Below, piece after piece: positions 25,192-34,312 of a stretch of DNA of 64,000 bases (its first letter is position 1; each line of letters opens with the position of its first letter). The stretch is from NCBI RefSeq assembly GCF_024707545.1, contig NZ_CP062229.1:1426001-1490000 (forward strand). The letters run 5' to 3'. The translations under genes and the position numbers were made by a program. This DNA comes from Mesorhizobium onobrychidis (lineage in GTDB: Bacteria; Pseudomonadota; Alphaproteobacteria; Rhizobiales; Rhizobiaceae). The notes beneath the pieces were generated by a model, which made no database searches, was not told the origin of the DNA, and worked only from the letters and a program-made list of their open reading frames with translations.

Positions 25192-26692
25192 TGTCCTTCG
25201 CGAAGCCCATCATGGTGCCTCGACCCTTATTGCCATCGATGTCAACGATTTCGGCCAGCACGTCGTCACCGGTAACCGGCTCGGTGAGGAAGAAACTCGC
25301 GAAGCCCATCGCGGTCATGCTGCCACTCTGTCCGTTCAGTTCATCCTCGTATTGAGCGCAATCGACAATTGCTGCGTAGATCAAACGCCGATCAGGATCG
25401 GTCGATGGCGATGCATGGCAAAGTGCTTCGCCGGTTTCACCGCCGACTGATAGGGTGTCGACCAGACCGTTGGCGGGGTCCGTCTCGTATTTGTAAAGGT
25501 CATACCGGGACGGCGGGTTGGCGTTCGTATAGGCGCTCCCGTCTTCGTGTTGGAAGTCATCCAGCTCACCATTGGGGTAGTTGGCTGCCACGTAGCCCTC
25601 GTAATCCCACAGGCCATTACCGATGCGCCCGTCGAATAGCGGGTAGGCGGTGTCCTGCGTCAGGCCATGGAACTTTGTGAGGTCGGTCCCGGGTATCTTG
25701 TCGCACGGGTCGGTGCCGGGATTGTTGCCCTTTGGCGCGAAGTCGAACCCTTTTCGAATGTTGGGTGCCGGTGGCACCGACGCGTCGGTCTTTGCGAAGT
25801 GCGATCCGTACATGTCGAACCGGGTATTGAACGCCGCCTTCGCTTTTTCAGTCAGATTGCCGGTCTGTGTGTAAATTCCTCTGCTGTTCACGCATTCCGG
25901 AAAATCGACGTGCGCGATGTCATCGGCAAGATCTGGCTCACCGTAACCATGGGCAGACAGCGGGCGCAGGAAGCCCATGTTGCCCGGCCCCCACGACGTT
26001 GAGCCCATCACAAGTTTAATGCCCTTTCGGTAGAAATTCTGATTGTTCGCCACATCCTGCAGGTTCTGACCCGGGAACGGGTTGCAGATGAAGAGCGGGG
26101 TCATGTCGCAGACGACGACGCCCGCGAATCCCGCAACGGCGGTCGCGCCGACATCGAAGAAGTTGTTCGCCCCGGCGCCGACGAAGGACGCTGGGAAGAT
26201 CGCGTCGAAACGGCTTGCCTGGACTGAAACCATAGCAAACTGCGCATCCGCGCTGGTCGCCGCCTTCCGATCGACTCCATTGGCGTCGACCCCCGTCAGC
26301 GGATTTATGGCCGTCGAATCGCTTGGCGGTATGCTCGCGAGAAAGCACCAAGCGATGTCGCCTCCGTTCCGGCAGGCCGTCGTGCCGTTCACGGCGCCGC
26401 CATTATCAAGGTCGGCGCGAGCAGTCACACTGGAGAAGCGGCTGTCGTTCTCGACAAGGTTGGCGAGTGCTCGTTCCGCCCGGGTCCACGCATCCGGCTT
26501 GCCGTCCAGTTCCGCTGCCGCCGCGAGCGCGAACGCGTCAGCGCCCTTCTGAAGATCGTTGTGGAGGTTGTTGACCCGGCTCATATCGATCGCCAGCAGG
26601 GAAAAGCCGATGATCGCCGGCAGCATGACGCTGACCAGAATCAGCGCTATTCCCCTCTGATCGTGCCAGAACGCGCGAACAATCCGCAGCAT
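25172..26692 (-). CDS. tadG: TadG-like pilus assembly protein
   Basis: A 506-residue protein. The amino-terminal Tad helix HDQRGIALILVSVMLPAIIG followed by LLAIDMSRVNNLHNDLQKGADAFALAAA is typical of TadG/Flp-assembly proteins. No clear von Willebrand A MIDAS motif (DxSxS) is seen in the long periplasmic part. Cysteine pairs such as CDMTPLFIC suggest disulfides outside the cytoplasm. It lies between the small lipoprotein and tadE and overlaps tadE by 20 bp. Confidence 0.75.
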   Translation of the reverse strand: MLRIVRAFWHDQRGIALILVSVMLPAIIGFSLLAIDMSRVNNLHNDLQKGADAFALAAAAELDGKPDAWTRAERALANLVENDSRFSSVTARADLDNGGAVNGTTACRNGGDIAWCFLASIPPSDSTAINPLTGVDANGVDRKAATSADAQFAMVSVQASRFDAIFPASFVGAGANNFFDVGATAVAGFAGVVVCDMTPLFICNPFPGQNLQDVANNQNFYRKGIKLVMGSTSWGPGNMGFLRPLSAHGYGEPDLADDIAHVDFPECVNSRGIYTQTGNLTEKAKAAFNTRFDMYGSHFAKTDASVPPAPNIRKGFDFAPKGNNPGTDPCDKIPGTDLTKFHGLTQDTAYPLFDGRIGNGLWDYEGYVAANYPNGELDDFQHEDGSAYTNANPPSRYDLYKYETDPANGLVDTLSVGGETGEALCHASPSTDPDRRLIYAAIVDCAQYEDELNGQSGSMTAMGFASFFLTEPVTGDDVLAEIVDIDGNKGRGTMMGFAKDNVQLYR

Positions 26693-26746
26693 GGCCCTTG
26701 CTCCCCTGACGCCAGTCGCTTTGCCTGACGCTGAACCCGCACCCTT

Positions 26747-27034
26747 CTATTCAACGCCGGTGTTGCCGACATTGACCGTTATGGCTGGCGGTGGCGGTGG
26801 TGGTGGTGGAAATTTGTAACTCTGGGCAACAGCGGCAGCGCGCGCGCCATCGCCTTCAATCGCCGTGTTCCTCGACGCCGGGTTGAGCGGGTCGACCGTC
26901 TGCAGCAGCGAATTGTATTTCTGCGTGTCGCCGGCAGCCAGTGTCACCGTTTCGTAATTGTTCAGGTAGTCGGCGGCGCAGCCCGTCAGCAAGCCGGCGC
27001 ACAAGAGGATGAGCAAGATCCTATTTCTTGGCAT
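26747..27034 (-). CDS. Proline-rich lipoprotein of the Tad locus
   Basis: A 95-residue lipoprotein. The signal peptide LLILLCAGLLTGC ends in a clear lipobox (LTGC), and the mature protein has YETVTLAAGDTQKYNSLLQ, a run of eight prolines and a short end. It sits where cpaD is usually found, between the secretin gene (14-bp overlap) and tadG, but is much shorter than CpaD (about 200-250 residues). It may be a reduced functional substitute or an unrelated pilotin. Confidence 0.65.
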   Translation of the reverse strand: MPRNRILLILLCAGLLTGCAADYLNNYETVTLAAGDTQKYNSLLQTVDPLNPASRNTAIEGDGARAAAVAQSYKFPPPPPPPPAITVNVGNTGVE

Positions 27035-28466
27035 AGATCATCTTGTCCTTGGATTTGAGGTCGAGCATGTGGCCGTAGGGACCGACCACGCCTTGGCCGA
27101 GTTCATATTTGCGAACCATGTCCTTGGTCACTTCCAGTTGACCGAGCACGAAAAACTCTGGGTCGTTGGCCGACCGCGTCTTGTCGAACGGCGTCGCCAG
27201 TTGCTCGCCAGGCTTTACCGGCCGCACGATACGCGGCGTCACGATCACGACCAGTTCGGTTTCTTCCTTCTGGTTGCTCGAATTCCTGAACAGCGTCCCG
27301 ACGATCGGCACCTGGCCGAGCCACGGCACCTGCCTCTGGATCTTGGTGTTCTTGCTGGACAAAAGCCCGCCGACCGCGAAGCTCTGGCCGTCGCGCAATT
27401 CGACGACGGTCGACAGCTTGCGGTTGGTGAAGATCGGGTCGCCGGCGACGGTGAAGCCGGTCAGGTCGCTGACTTCCGGCGCCAGCCTGATGTTGATCTT
27501 GTCGTTGGCGAGCACGACCGGCGTGAACAGCAGATTGACGCCGAACTGCTTGTACTCGACCGAGATCTCGCCATCACCTTCGTCGGTGCGGATAGGCACT
27601 TCGCCGCCGGCGTTGAAGCTGGCCAGCTCACCGGAAAGCGTGGTGAGGTTGGGTTCGGCAAGGGTGCGCACCACGCCCTTGGCCTCGAGCGCCTCAATGA
27701 TCAGGTCGACCTTGATGTTGCTGTCGATGACGCGGGTGATCAGCGCCGCGAACGGGTTGGTGTTCGAAAGAAGGCCGGTAAGCAGATCGCCCGGCCCGAG
27801 CACCACACCGTCCTCATCGACGGCGGCTATGCCCGTTGCGGTGCGGGTCGTGCCGCTGCCATTGGTGCTCCTGATTGAGACGCCAAGATCGCGGCCGGCA
27901 TTGCGCTTGGCCTCCAGCACCCGCACTTCAAGGTTAACCTGCTGGCTGTCGTCGACGGTCACCGCGTTTATGATCGCGTCGGGGCCATATTGCTGAGCGA
28001 CCTCCATGATCGCCGCCAGCGTGGCGCCGTCCTTGACATGGCCGCCAAGCCTGACCTTGCCGTTGATCGAGCCGATATCGATGCGCGAATTGGGCGCGAC
28101 CTGCCGGATCGCCTGCGCCATGTCGCTCACGTCGACGCCGACCTCGATCTGGATCACGCCAAGCGAGCGCTTGTCCTCGGAAAAGAGGTTGACGGTGGTG
28201 GTGCCGGCGCTCTTGCCGATGACATAGAGCGTGCGGTCGGTCATTGGCTGGGCGTCGGCGATCTTCTCGTCGCCGACGACGATATCGCCGAGAGTGGCGT
28301 TCACCTGGATTGTCACCGACTGTGACATGGGCAGGAAAATGCGGTGGACGCTGGGGTTCGATACATCGATCCTGCGGTCGGCTGCATGAGCAGCGGGGCT
28401 TAAAGGCAATAGCGCCGCAGAACAGGCTAGTGTGGCCGCCGCAAGTGGTCCCCAGAACATACGCAT
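27021..28466 (-). CDS. cpaC: Tad pilus secretin CpaC/RcpA
   Basis: A 481-residue outer membrane secretin with a signal peptide (ATLACSAALLPLSPAAHA), an amino-terminal pilus-assembly secretin domain (residues 30-120, VTIQVNATLGDIVVGD), a BON-like segment and the secretin channel domain with VPWLGQVPIVGTLF near residue 375, the hallmark of the type II/III secretin family. It forms the pore through which the Flp pilus leaves. It follows cpaB by 57 bp. Confidence 0.92.
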   Translation of the reverse strand: MRMFWGPLAAATLACSAALLPLSPAAHAADRRIDVSNPSVHRIFLPMSQSVTIQVNATLGDIVVGDEKIADAQPMTDRTLYVIGKSAGTTTVNLFSEDKRSLGVIQIEVGVDVSDMAQAIRQVAPNSRIDIGSINGKVRLGGHVKDGATLAAIMEVAQQYGPDAIINAVTVDDSQQVNLEVRVLEAKRNAGRDLGVSIRSTNGSGTTRTATGIAAVDEDGVVLGPGDLLTGLLSNTNPFAALITRVIDSNIKVDLIIEALEAKGVVRTLAEPNLTTLSGELASFNAGGEVPIRTDEGDGEISVEYKQFGVNLLFTPVVLANDKINIRLAPEVSDLTGFTVAGDPIFTNRKLSTVVELRDGQSFAVGGLLSSKNTKIQRQVPWLGQVPIVGTLFRNSSNQKEETELVVIVTPRIVRPVKPGEQLATPFDKTRSANDPEFFVLGQLEVTKDMVRKYELGQGVVGPYGHMLDLKSKDKMIYAKK

Positions 28467-28523
28467 CTACGCTACCCCCCTTTGCCGGCTGATTCGGACG
28501 CCCCTTATCCTAACAGCCGGGTG

Positions 28524-29564
28524 TCACTTTTGTCGCGGCACGTCGTAAGATTCAAGCTTCACACCCCTGAAGACGCCGATTGTCGCACGCGCCGGCGGCT
28601 CCGGCTGCACATATTTGATCACTTCCTTAACCACTTCTTGCACCTGGGGTGCTGAGACCACTGCCGGAACAGGTTTTGCCTTGCTCAACAGGTCGAGCCT
28701 GCTTCCCACCCGTTCCACGGCCTGGGTGAGCCCATTGATCTTGTCGTCGGCGCGCTTGCGCTCGGCTGCGGCCTCAGCCTCGGCTATTGCCTGCTTGGCG
28801 AGTTCGGCCTGCCTGGCGGCAACATCGGCCGGCGTGTCACCGGTCAGGTCTGAAAGCGTAATGCGTTCGGTCGTCTCGCCCTTGCTGGCGGCAGCCTGGC
28901 GAAGCGCCAGTGACAGTTGGCCAGCGTCGGCGGCCAAGGTAAGCTTCTGGGCGTCTTTGGTGCTGACCTCGAGCGTGACCGCTTTGACGACCGTCGGGTT
29001 CTCGGTGCTTTCATCGGCGACCTGGTCGACGGCGAGCACCTTCATGCTCTGCAAAAGCACGTCGACAAAACTCTGGTCCGCCCCTTGGCCGGTGCGCACC
29101 TTGCGCGTCAGCAGCACATCGACCCGGTCGCCGGGGAAAACGAACCCGGCGACGCCGAGCACGTCGTTGACCCTGATAGAAACGGCCTTCATGCCTTCGC
29201 CGAGCACCGCCGAAAGCGTGGCGCGCTGGCCGGGACCGGTGATCTTGGTTGCGAGAACGGGCTCGTTAGTGCCGATCGCTTGCAGCGCCTGCTTCGTGCC
29301 ATCGCCGGCCAGCAGATCTTTTGTTGTCTTGAAAGCTCCGGTCGGGACCGCGCCTGAGGGCCAGGCGACTTCGCGCACCTTGTCCGCCGACAGCGTGTCG
29401 CCGAACTTCAACGGCATCGCGGCCACCACAACCGTGTCGTGCTGAACATCATCGGGCCGCGCCATTGCACTGCGCTGGCTAGCCAGCCAAATATTGGCGA
29501 GCACGACCGCCACCACGCCGAACACGCCGGCGAGAACGATCATGATGACAGTGTTTGCGCGCAT
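28524..29564 (-). CDS. cpaB: Pilus assembly protein CpaB/RcpC
   Basis: A 346-residue protein with one amino-terminal membrane helix (MIVLAGVFGVVAVVLANIWL), then an SAF/flagellar P-ring-like domain (residues 45-110, MPLKFGDTLSADKVREVAWP) and the RcpC domain (VSIRVNDVLGVAGFVFPGDRVDVLL). A predicted coiled coil occurs near residues 245-290. CpaB supports the secretin in the periplasm. ATG 29564 is used; GTG 29576 is an alternative four codons upstream. It is the first gene after flp in the left arm. Confidence 0.9.
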   Translation of the reverse strand: MRANTVIMIVLAGVFGVVAVVLANIWLASQRSAMARPDDVQHDTVVVAAMPLKFGDTLSADKVREVAWPSGAVPTGAFKTTKDLLAGDGTKQALQAIGTNEPVLATKITGPGQRATLSAVLGEGMKAVSIRVNDVLGVAGFVFPGDRVDVLLTRKVRTGQGADQSFVDVLLQSMKVLAVDQVADESTENPTVVKAVTLEVSTKDAQKLTLAADAGQLSLALRQAAASKGETTERITLSDLTGDTPADVAARQAELAKQAIAEAEAAAERKRADDKINGLTQAVERVGSRLDLLSKAKPVPAVVSAPQVQEVVKEVIKYVQPEPPARATIGVFRGVKLESYDVPRQK

Positions 29565-29659
29565 TTCTTGCCCCACCCGACTGCGTTTGCACAGCTTGCT
29601 GTATTATTCTTGATCATCGACGCCACGGATATCCGCGGCGTCGATGACAGCGACCCGTA

Positions 29660-29842
29660 TCACGGGTTGGCAGTCAACGTCGTCGATAGCGATGTCCACC
29701 GGGCACCGACCCAAGTGCCGACGACAACAATCGACGCAATCACTGCGATAGTGATGATGCCGAGCAAGATGGTATATTCGACCATAGCAGCGCCGTTTTC
29801 GTCGTCGCGGAACTGCCGGGTCATCGTCATGAGCTTCTTCAT
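29660..29842 (-). CDS. flp: Flp-type major pilin
   Basis: A 60-residue prepilin. A short basic leader (MKKLMTMTRQFRDDENG) is followed by the cleavage glycine and AAMVEYTILLGIITIAVIAS, the Flp motif (glycine then hydrophobic residues with Glu-Tyr at positions 5-6). The end is short. ATG 29842 has GGAG 8 bases before it; the frame extends upstream to 30187 without family similarity. It is the first gene of the left arm and should be cleaved by the CpaA peptidase. Confidence 0.93.
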   Translation of the reverse strand: MKKLMTMTRQFRDDENGAAMVEYTILLGIITIAVIASIVVVGTWVGARWTSLSTTLTANP

Positions 29843-30373
29843 GCCAATTTCTCCATTGGAGGTTTGAACCCGACGAGACGAGCCAAGGATGAAATCCATA
29901 CCCAAGCATCCCCCGTCATCTCGATCTAAGTCCCGACGAAAATCAGAGTCAAACGGGATTAAGGGTTTCTTAACTTTCCTATACATTGCCGGGCAAGAAT
30001 ATTTGCGACCTGAAGCGGACCAAAACATTGATTCGGCTCGTTTTTCAACCATCTTAACCATTCGTTCATAATTTGGCCGTGGGTATGGCAGAAGTGGGGC
30101 AGCATTAGCGGTAGTGCATATTCCTTTATATCTTAAGGGTTTGCGTGGGTTCCATGGCGCCTTTGTGACAAAAAAAGCATCTGGCATTGAAAGGCGAGTG
30201 CTCGTGTTCCATCAGGACAGCGCTACTGACCAAATAAGCGTCGCGTTTTCTGATGCTTGATCTTAACTATGTCTGAAGTATTAAATTGCATGGTGCGCGG
30301 CTGGCGCTTGTGCCCTGCGTGGTTAACGTTTAGTTTCCATGGCGACGGATTCTACGGGGGAGTATAACGCGAT
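29843..30373. promoter_or_regulatory. Divergent flp/cpaF control region
   Basis: A 531-bp AT-rich gap with no gene, between the two arms of the pilus locus. It contains one full TTAA-N7-TTAA box (29959-29973) and partial versions at 30054-30068 (TTAA-N7-TTCA), 30263-30277 (TTAA-N7-TGAA) and 30323-30337 (TTAA-N7-TTTC). Homopolymer runs occur near 30170. Promoters for both arms must lie here. Confidence 0.7.
29959..29973. promoter_or_regulatory. CtrA-type box TTAA-N7-TTAA
   Basis: The sequence is TTAAGGGTTTCTTAA, an exact match to the CtrA binding pattern known from Caulobacter and used in other alphaproteobacteria. It lies 117-131 bp upstream of the flp start. In Caulobacter CtrA activates pilA, so cell-cycle control of this pilus is a reasonable inference. 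Confidence 0.6.
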
Positions 30374-31762
30374 ATGCTGGGGCGGTTCACCAAAGGGCCA
30401 AGCGAGTTGCGAGTCGAGCCAAAGCTCGAGCCGATGGCGGTTTTGCCCGCCACCCCGACGCTTTCACCTGTTGTCGACTTTGAACCGCATGGTAACGATT
30501 TCCTGACGCTCAAGGTCGAGCTCCACCGCCACCTCATTGATCGCTTCAACCTGACCGCCCTTGAAAACGCGTCCAAGGATGAAATCTTGAATGAGATCCG
30601 GCCGATCGTGCGGGAATTTGTCCGCGCTCGCAACGTGCCGCTGAATGCTCGCGAGCTCGATCAATTGACCAGCGACACCGCCGACGAGATGCTCGGCCTG
30701 GGGCCGATCGAGCCGCTGCTGAAAGACGATTCAATTTCCGACATACTGATCAACACGCACAATCGCGTTTTCATCGAGCGGCGCGGCGTGATCGAGGAAA
30801 CCTCGATCCGTTTCCGCGACGAGGCACATCTGCTGCGTGTCATCAACAAGATCGTCTCGGCGATCGGCCGACGCGTCGACGAATCGGCGCCGATGGTGGA
30901 TGCGCGGCTGGAAGATGGTTCGCGCGTCAACATCGCAGTGCGGCCGATCTCGGTGGATGGCCCGCTGGTGTCTATCCGCAAATTTTCCAAAAACCCCTAT
31001 TCGCTCGAACGCCTGATGGCGTTCAATTCGATCCGCCAGCCGATGATCGACCTTCTGCGGATCGCGGTGCAGGCACGCAAGTCGATCCTGGTTTCAGGCG
31101 GCACCGGCAGTGGCAAGACGACCTTGCTCAACGCCCTGTCGAGCTACATCCCGTCCCGGGAGCGCCTGATCACCATCGAAGACGCCGCGGAACTGCAATT
31201 GCAGCAGCCGCATGTCGGCCGGCTGGAGACGCGTCCGCCCAATGTCGAGGGCAAGGGCGAGGTCCGCCAGCGCGAACTGCTCAAGAATGCGTTGCGCATG
31301 CGGCCGGACCGCATCATCGTCGGCGAGGTCCGCGGCGAGGAAGCCTTCGACATGCTGCAGGCGATGAACACCGGCCATGAAGGTTCGATGACCACCATTC
31401 ATGCCAACACACCGCGCGATGCAATATCGCGGCTGGAGCAGATGGTCGGCATGGCCGGCATGCCGATGACCCACGAGTCCATCCGAGCGCAGATTGCGTC
31501 GGCCATCGACATCATCGTGCAGACGCAGCGTCTTGCGGACGGCGGCAGGCGGGTCGTCTCCATATCGGAGCTGACCGGGATGGAAGGCAATGTCGTCCAG
31601 CTTCAGGAACTTTACCATTTCGTTCGCCGCGATGTGAATGCGGAGGGTCAGATCGTCGGTGAATTTCGCGCCACCGGCGTCCGGCCGCGCTTTGCCCAGG
31701 AAGCGGCGACGCTCGGCCACCACTTCGCCAAAGACGCGTTCAATCCGCAGGTTCCGCTTTGA
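30374..31762 (+). CDS. cpaF: Tad pilus secretion ATPase CpaF/TadA
   Basis: A 462-residue GSPII_E-type ATPase. Walker A is [15 protein letters not shown] near residue 243, the Asp box [11 protein letters not shown], Walker [16 protein letters not shown] and the His box [17 protein letters not shown]. The amino-terminal 90 residues carry the CpaF lead with a helical bundle. It powers pilus extension and probably retraction at the inner membrane. It is the first gene of the right arm, with GGGGGAG about 11 bases before ATG, and its stop overlaps tadB by 1 bp. Confidence 0.95.
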   Translation: MLGRFTKGPSELRVEPKLEPMAVLPATPTLSPVVDFEPHGNDFLTLKVELHRHLIDRFNLTALENASKDEILNEIRPIVREFVRARNVPLNARELDQLTSDTADEMLGLGPIEPLLKDDSISDILINTHNRVFIERRGVIEETSIRFRDEAHLLRVINKIVSAIGRRVDESAPMVDARLEDGSRVNIAVRPISVDGPLVSIRKFSKNPYSLERLMAFNSIRQPMIDLLRIAVQARKSILVSGGTGSGKTTLLNALSSYIPSRERLITIEDAAELQLQQPHVGRLETRPPNVEGKGEVRQRELLKNALRMRPDRIIVGEVRGEEAFDMLQAMNTGHEGSMTTIHANTPRDAISRLEQMVGMAGMPMTHESIRAQIASAIDIIVQTQRLADGGRRVVSISELTGMEGNVVQLQELYHFVRRDVNAEGQIVGEFRATGVRPRFAQEAATLGHHFAKDAFNPQVPL

Positions 31763-32733
31763 TGCCGTCTGGCCAGACATTACTTTACCTCATCTATGTG
31801 ATGGCGGCGGCGTCGGTTATTCTCGCGGCCGAAGCTCTGTACATGACGTACTCCAAGCGCCGCTCAACGGTCAGCACGATCAATCGTCGGCTGAAGCGGC
31901 TCGCTGATGAGGTTCCGGCCGAACAGACCTTGCAGGGATTGCTGCGAGAACGTGGGCTTACCGGCTCGGGCGATTTTCTTTTCAATGCGGTCGGGCTGAA
32001 CAGGCTATACACCCAATCCGGCATTACCGGGAATCCGCTGTCGTTTGTCGCGATATTTATTCTCGCTGGGCTAGTACTGGCACTGGTATTTTCGTTCCTG
32101 CTACACTTCTCCGCCGTGGTTTCGTGCATCGTCTTTCTTCTCATCGGATTCGCCCTGCCGTTTCTGGTTCTCCGCCGCGCCCGTGCCAAGCGAATCCAGA
32201 AATTCGCGAAGCAATTGCCGGATGCACTCGACATGATCGTGCGTTCGCTGCGCGCCGGTCATCCAACTTCCGTGGCGATAGGTCTTGTCGCCCGTGAAAT
32301 GCCTGATCCACTCGGCACCGAATTCGGCATCGTTTCCGACGAAATCACCTTTGGCCTTAGTCTTGAAAACGCGGTGCGGAAACTCTCGCAACGCGTTGGC
32401 TTCGAGGGCCTTCAACTGCTGTCTGTGTCGCTGTCGATTCAGGCCAAGACCGGCGGCAATTTGACCGAGATACTGTCGAACCTCGCATCGGTGCTGCGCG
32501 AACGGCAGAAACTCAGATTGAAGATCAAGGCGCTCTCGGCCGAGGGGCGAATGTCGGGGTGGATCATTTCATTGTTTCCGCTCTTCATGTTCGGCATCCT
32601 CATGGGCATCGCTCCGAGCTACTATGGCGATGTATGGGGCAATCCGCTGATCATGCCTGTGTTTTTGATTTTCGGACTATGGGCTCTGCTGGGCGACTTC
32701 ATCATGTATCGCATGGTCAATTTCGATTTTTGA
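31762..32733 (+). CDS. tadB: Pilus inner-membrane platform protein TadB
   Basis: A 323-residue member of the GSPII_F family. An amino-terminal membrane helix, two helices around residues 95-135, the cytoplasmic T2SSF domain (RIQKFAKQLPDALDMIVRSLRAGHPTS) and two final helices. ATG 31762 overlaps the cpaF stop (TGATG). With TadC it forms the platform on which CpaF acts. Confidence 0.92.
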   Translation: MPSGQTLLYLIYVMAAASVILAAEALYMTYSKRRSTVSTINRRLKRLADEVPAEQTLQGLLRERGLTGSGDFLFNAVGLNRLYTQSGITGNPLSFVAIFILAGLVLALVFSFLLHFSAVVSCIVFLLIGFALPFLVLRRARAKRIQKFAKQLPDALDMIVRSLRAGHPTSVAIGLVAREMPDPLGTEFGIVSDEITFGLSLENAVRKLSQRVGFEGLQLLSVSLSIQAKTGGNLTEILSNLASVLRERQKLRLKIKALSAEGRMSGWIISLFPLFMFGILMGIAPSYYGDVWGNPLIMPVFLIFGLWALLGDFIMYRMVNFDF

Positions 32734-32781
32734 CGGGAGCCAGCCATAAACCTGTTTTCGAATACCCAGGATCTGAGCCTT

Positions 32782-33702
32782 TTGGTCTCAATCGCCGTTT
32801 TCCTGGCGGCGGTGGCGCTATTCCTGTTGGGAGCGTTTGTCTTCACGCCGGCGCTGCAGACGAGGAAGCGGGTTGCGCAAAGCCTGTTGGCAGACGGTAT
32901 TCCCAACCGACGTTCGCTCGTCGGACAGGAAGAATTGGCCAGGATCTCGGCGCAGCGGCCGGTCGAGGCGTATTTTCGATCGCTCAAAAAGGAACGGGAC
33001 GAGCCCAGCGCGCTGGACGCGAAGCTCTTTCGCGCCGGCTTCTACCAGCCAAGCGCGCCGCTCATTTATACTCTGTCTCGGCTCGGCGCAGTCTGCGTCG
33101 GTTTTGTTGCGACCTATGCACTCCTATCCCAGATCTTACCACCCCAATTGCCCAGTCTTGTCGCTTTTGGAGGTTCAGCCTTGCTTGGGCTTGCATGCAT
33201 TGTCATACCCAGCATCGCGCTCGACCGGTTCGAGAATGGGCAAAAGCAGATCTATCGTCGCGGCTTTCCGGATTTCATGGATATGATGATTACCTGCGCC
33301 GACGCGGGCATGAGCCTGGAGGCGGCCGTCGAGCGCGTCAGCAACGAACTGGCCGGCACCCATAAATGGCTCGGTATCCAGCTTTCGATCATGACTCTGC
33401 AGTTGCGCGCCGGCAAGCCGCTGCGCGAGGCGCTGCGCGAACTCGCTGACCGAATCGGCCTTGACGAGGCGCGGGCGCTGGCTGTGCTGTTTCGTCAGTC
33501 GGAAGAACTCGGTACAAGTTTGACAGAAGCCCTGCGCGTCTACAGCGACGAAATGCGTGGACAGAGAATCCTTCGCGCCGAGGAACGCGCCAACTCTTTG
33601 CCGGTCAAGATGATGATTCCATTGGGGCTGTGCATCTTTCCGGTGGTGATGATGGTCGTCATGCTGCCTGTTATCATCCGAATGAAAGGCATTTTCTTCT
33701 AG
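32782..33702 (+). CDS. tadC: Pilus inner-membrane platform protein TadC
   Basis: A GSPII_F-family protein of about 306-318 residues. The amino-terminal helix (SIAVFLAAVALFLLGAFVF) and central T2SSF domain (GFPDFMDMMITCADAGMSLEAAVERVS) match TadC. The start is uncertain: no ATG or GTG begins the frame. TTG 32782 is used here, but ATA at 32746 has a well-placed GGAG 6 bases upstream and adds the plausible residues NLFSNTQDLSLL. It follows tadB by 48 bp (12 bp if ATA is the start). Confidence 0.88.
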   Translation: MVSIAVFLAAVALFLLGAFVFTPALQTRKRVAQSLLADGIPNRRSLVGQEELARISAQRPVEAYFRSLKKERDEPSALDAKLFRAGFYQPSAPLIYTLSRLGAVCVGFVATYALLSQILPPQLPSLVAFGGSALLGLACIVIPSIALDRFENGQKQIYRRGFPDFMDMMITCADAGMSLEAAVERVSNELAGTHKWLGIQLSIMTLQLRAGKPLREALRELADRIGLDEARALAVLFRQSEELGTSLTEALRVYSDEMRGQRILRAEERANSLPVKMMIPLGLCIFPVVMMVVMLPVIIRMKGIFF

Positions 33703-33758
33703 GCAGGTATATGCTTTGGTCGAAATACAGAGTCGGGGGAACTCTTTTGAGGGACAAA

Positions 33759-34304
33759 ATGACAGGGCCAATGCGCCGCGCAGCCGTCGCCAGCCTGCTG
33801 CTTATCGTGCTTTCCGGCTGTCAGACGGCTGATACCAGCGGCGTCGTCCGTACCAATGAGCCCTCAAAAGGTGACGTGACAGCCTTTGGCGATACCTTCG
33901 ACGGGCTGAAGACGGTCAGCGACGTCGAATACTATGCCTCGGACCAGGCCGTCGCCGAAGCCAAGAACCAGTTCCGTGCGGAAAACTACGGCAATGCCGG
34001 CGCCCTGTTCTACAAGGCGACGCAACTGGCGCCCAATGATGGTGGTGCCTGGATGGGCCTGGCCGCCTGCAGCGATCGCATCCGCCGCTTCGACCTCTCC
34101 GACCTGGCCTACGCCCGAGCCTTCCGGCTGGTCGGCGGGACGCCCGAATATTACAACAATGTCGGCTATTCCTATCTGCTGCGCGGCAAGCTGCAGGACG
34201 CGCGCAGCAATTTCCTCAAGGCTTATGAGCTGGCGCCCAACGATCCGACCGTGGCCAACAATCTGCAGCTCCTGTCGTCCAGCGTGAAGAATCTCGAGCG
34301 GTAG
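33759..34304 (+). CDS. tadD: Tetratricopeptide lipoprotein TadD
   Basis: A 181-residue lipoprotein with signal peptide AAVASLLLIVLSGC (lipobox LSGC) and about three tetratricopeptide repeats (AENYGNAGALFYKATQLAPN, DLSDLAYARAFRLVGG and LQDARSNFLKAYELAPNDP). TadD acts as the pilotin-like partner in Tad systems. ATG 33759 has AGGGA upstream; the open frame begins earlier at 33630 inside the tadC end. Confidence 0.85.
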   Translation: MTGPMRRAAVASLLLIVLSGCQTADTSGVVRTNEPSKGDVTAFGDTFDGLKTVSDVEYYASDQAVAEAKNQFRAENYGNAGALFYKATQLAPNDGGAWMGLAACSDRIRRFDLSDLAYARAFRLVGGTPEYYNNVGYSYLLRGKLQDARSNFLKAYELAPNDPTVANNLQLLSSSVKNLER

Positions 34305-34312
34305 GCGATAGC

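Noticed and set aside
27009..27878. A 289-codon open frame antisense to cpaC
   Set aside because: It is a shadow frame of the secretin gene with no ribosome site and no recognisable domain.
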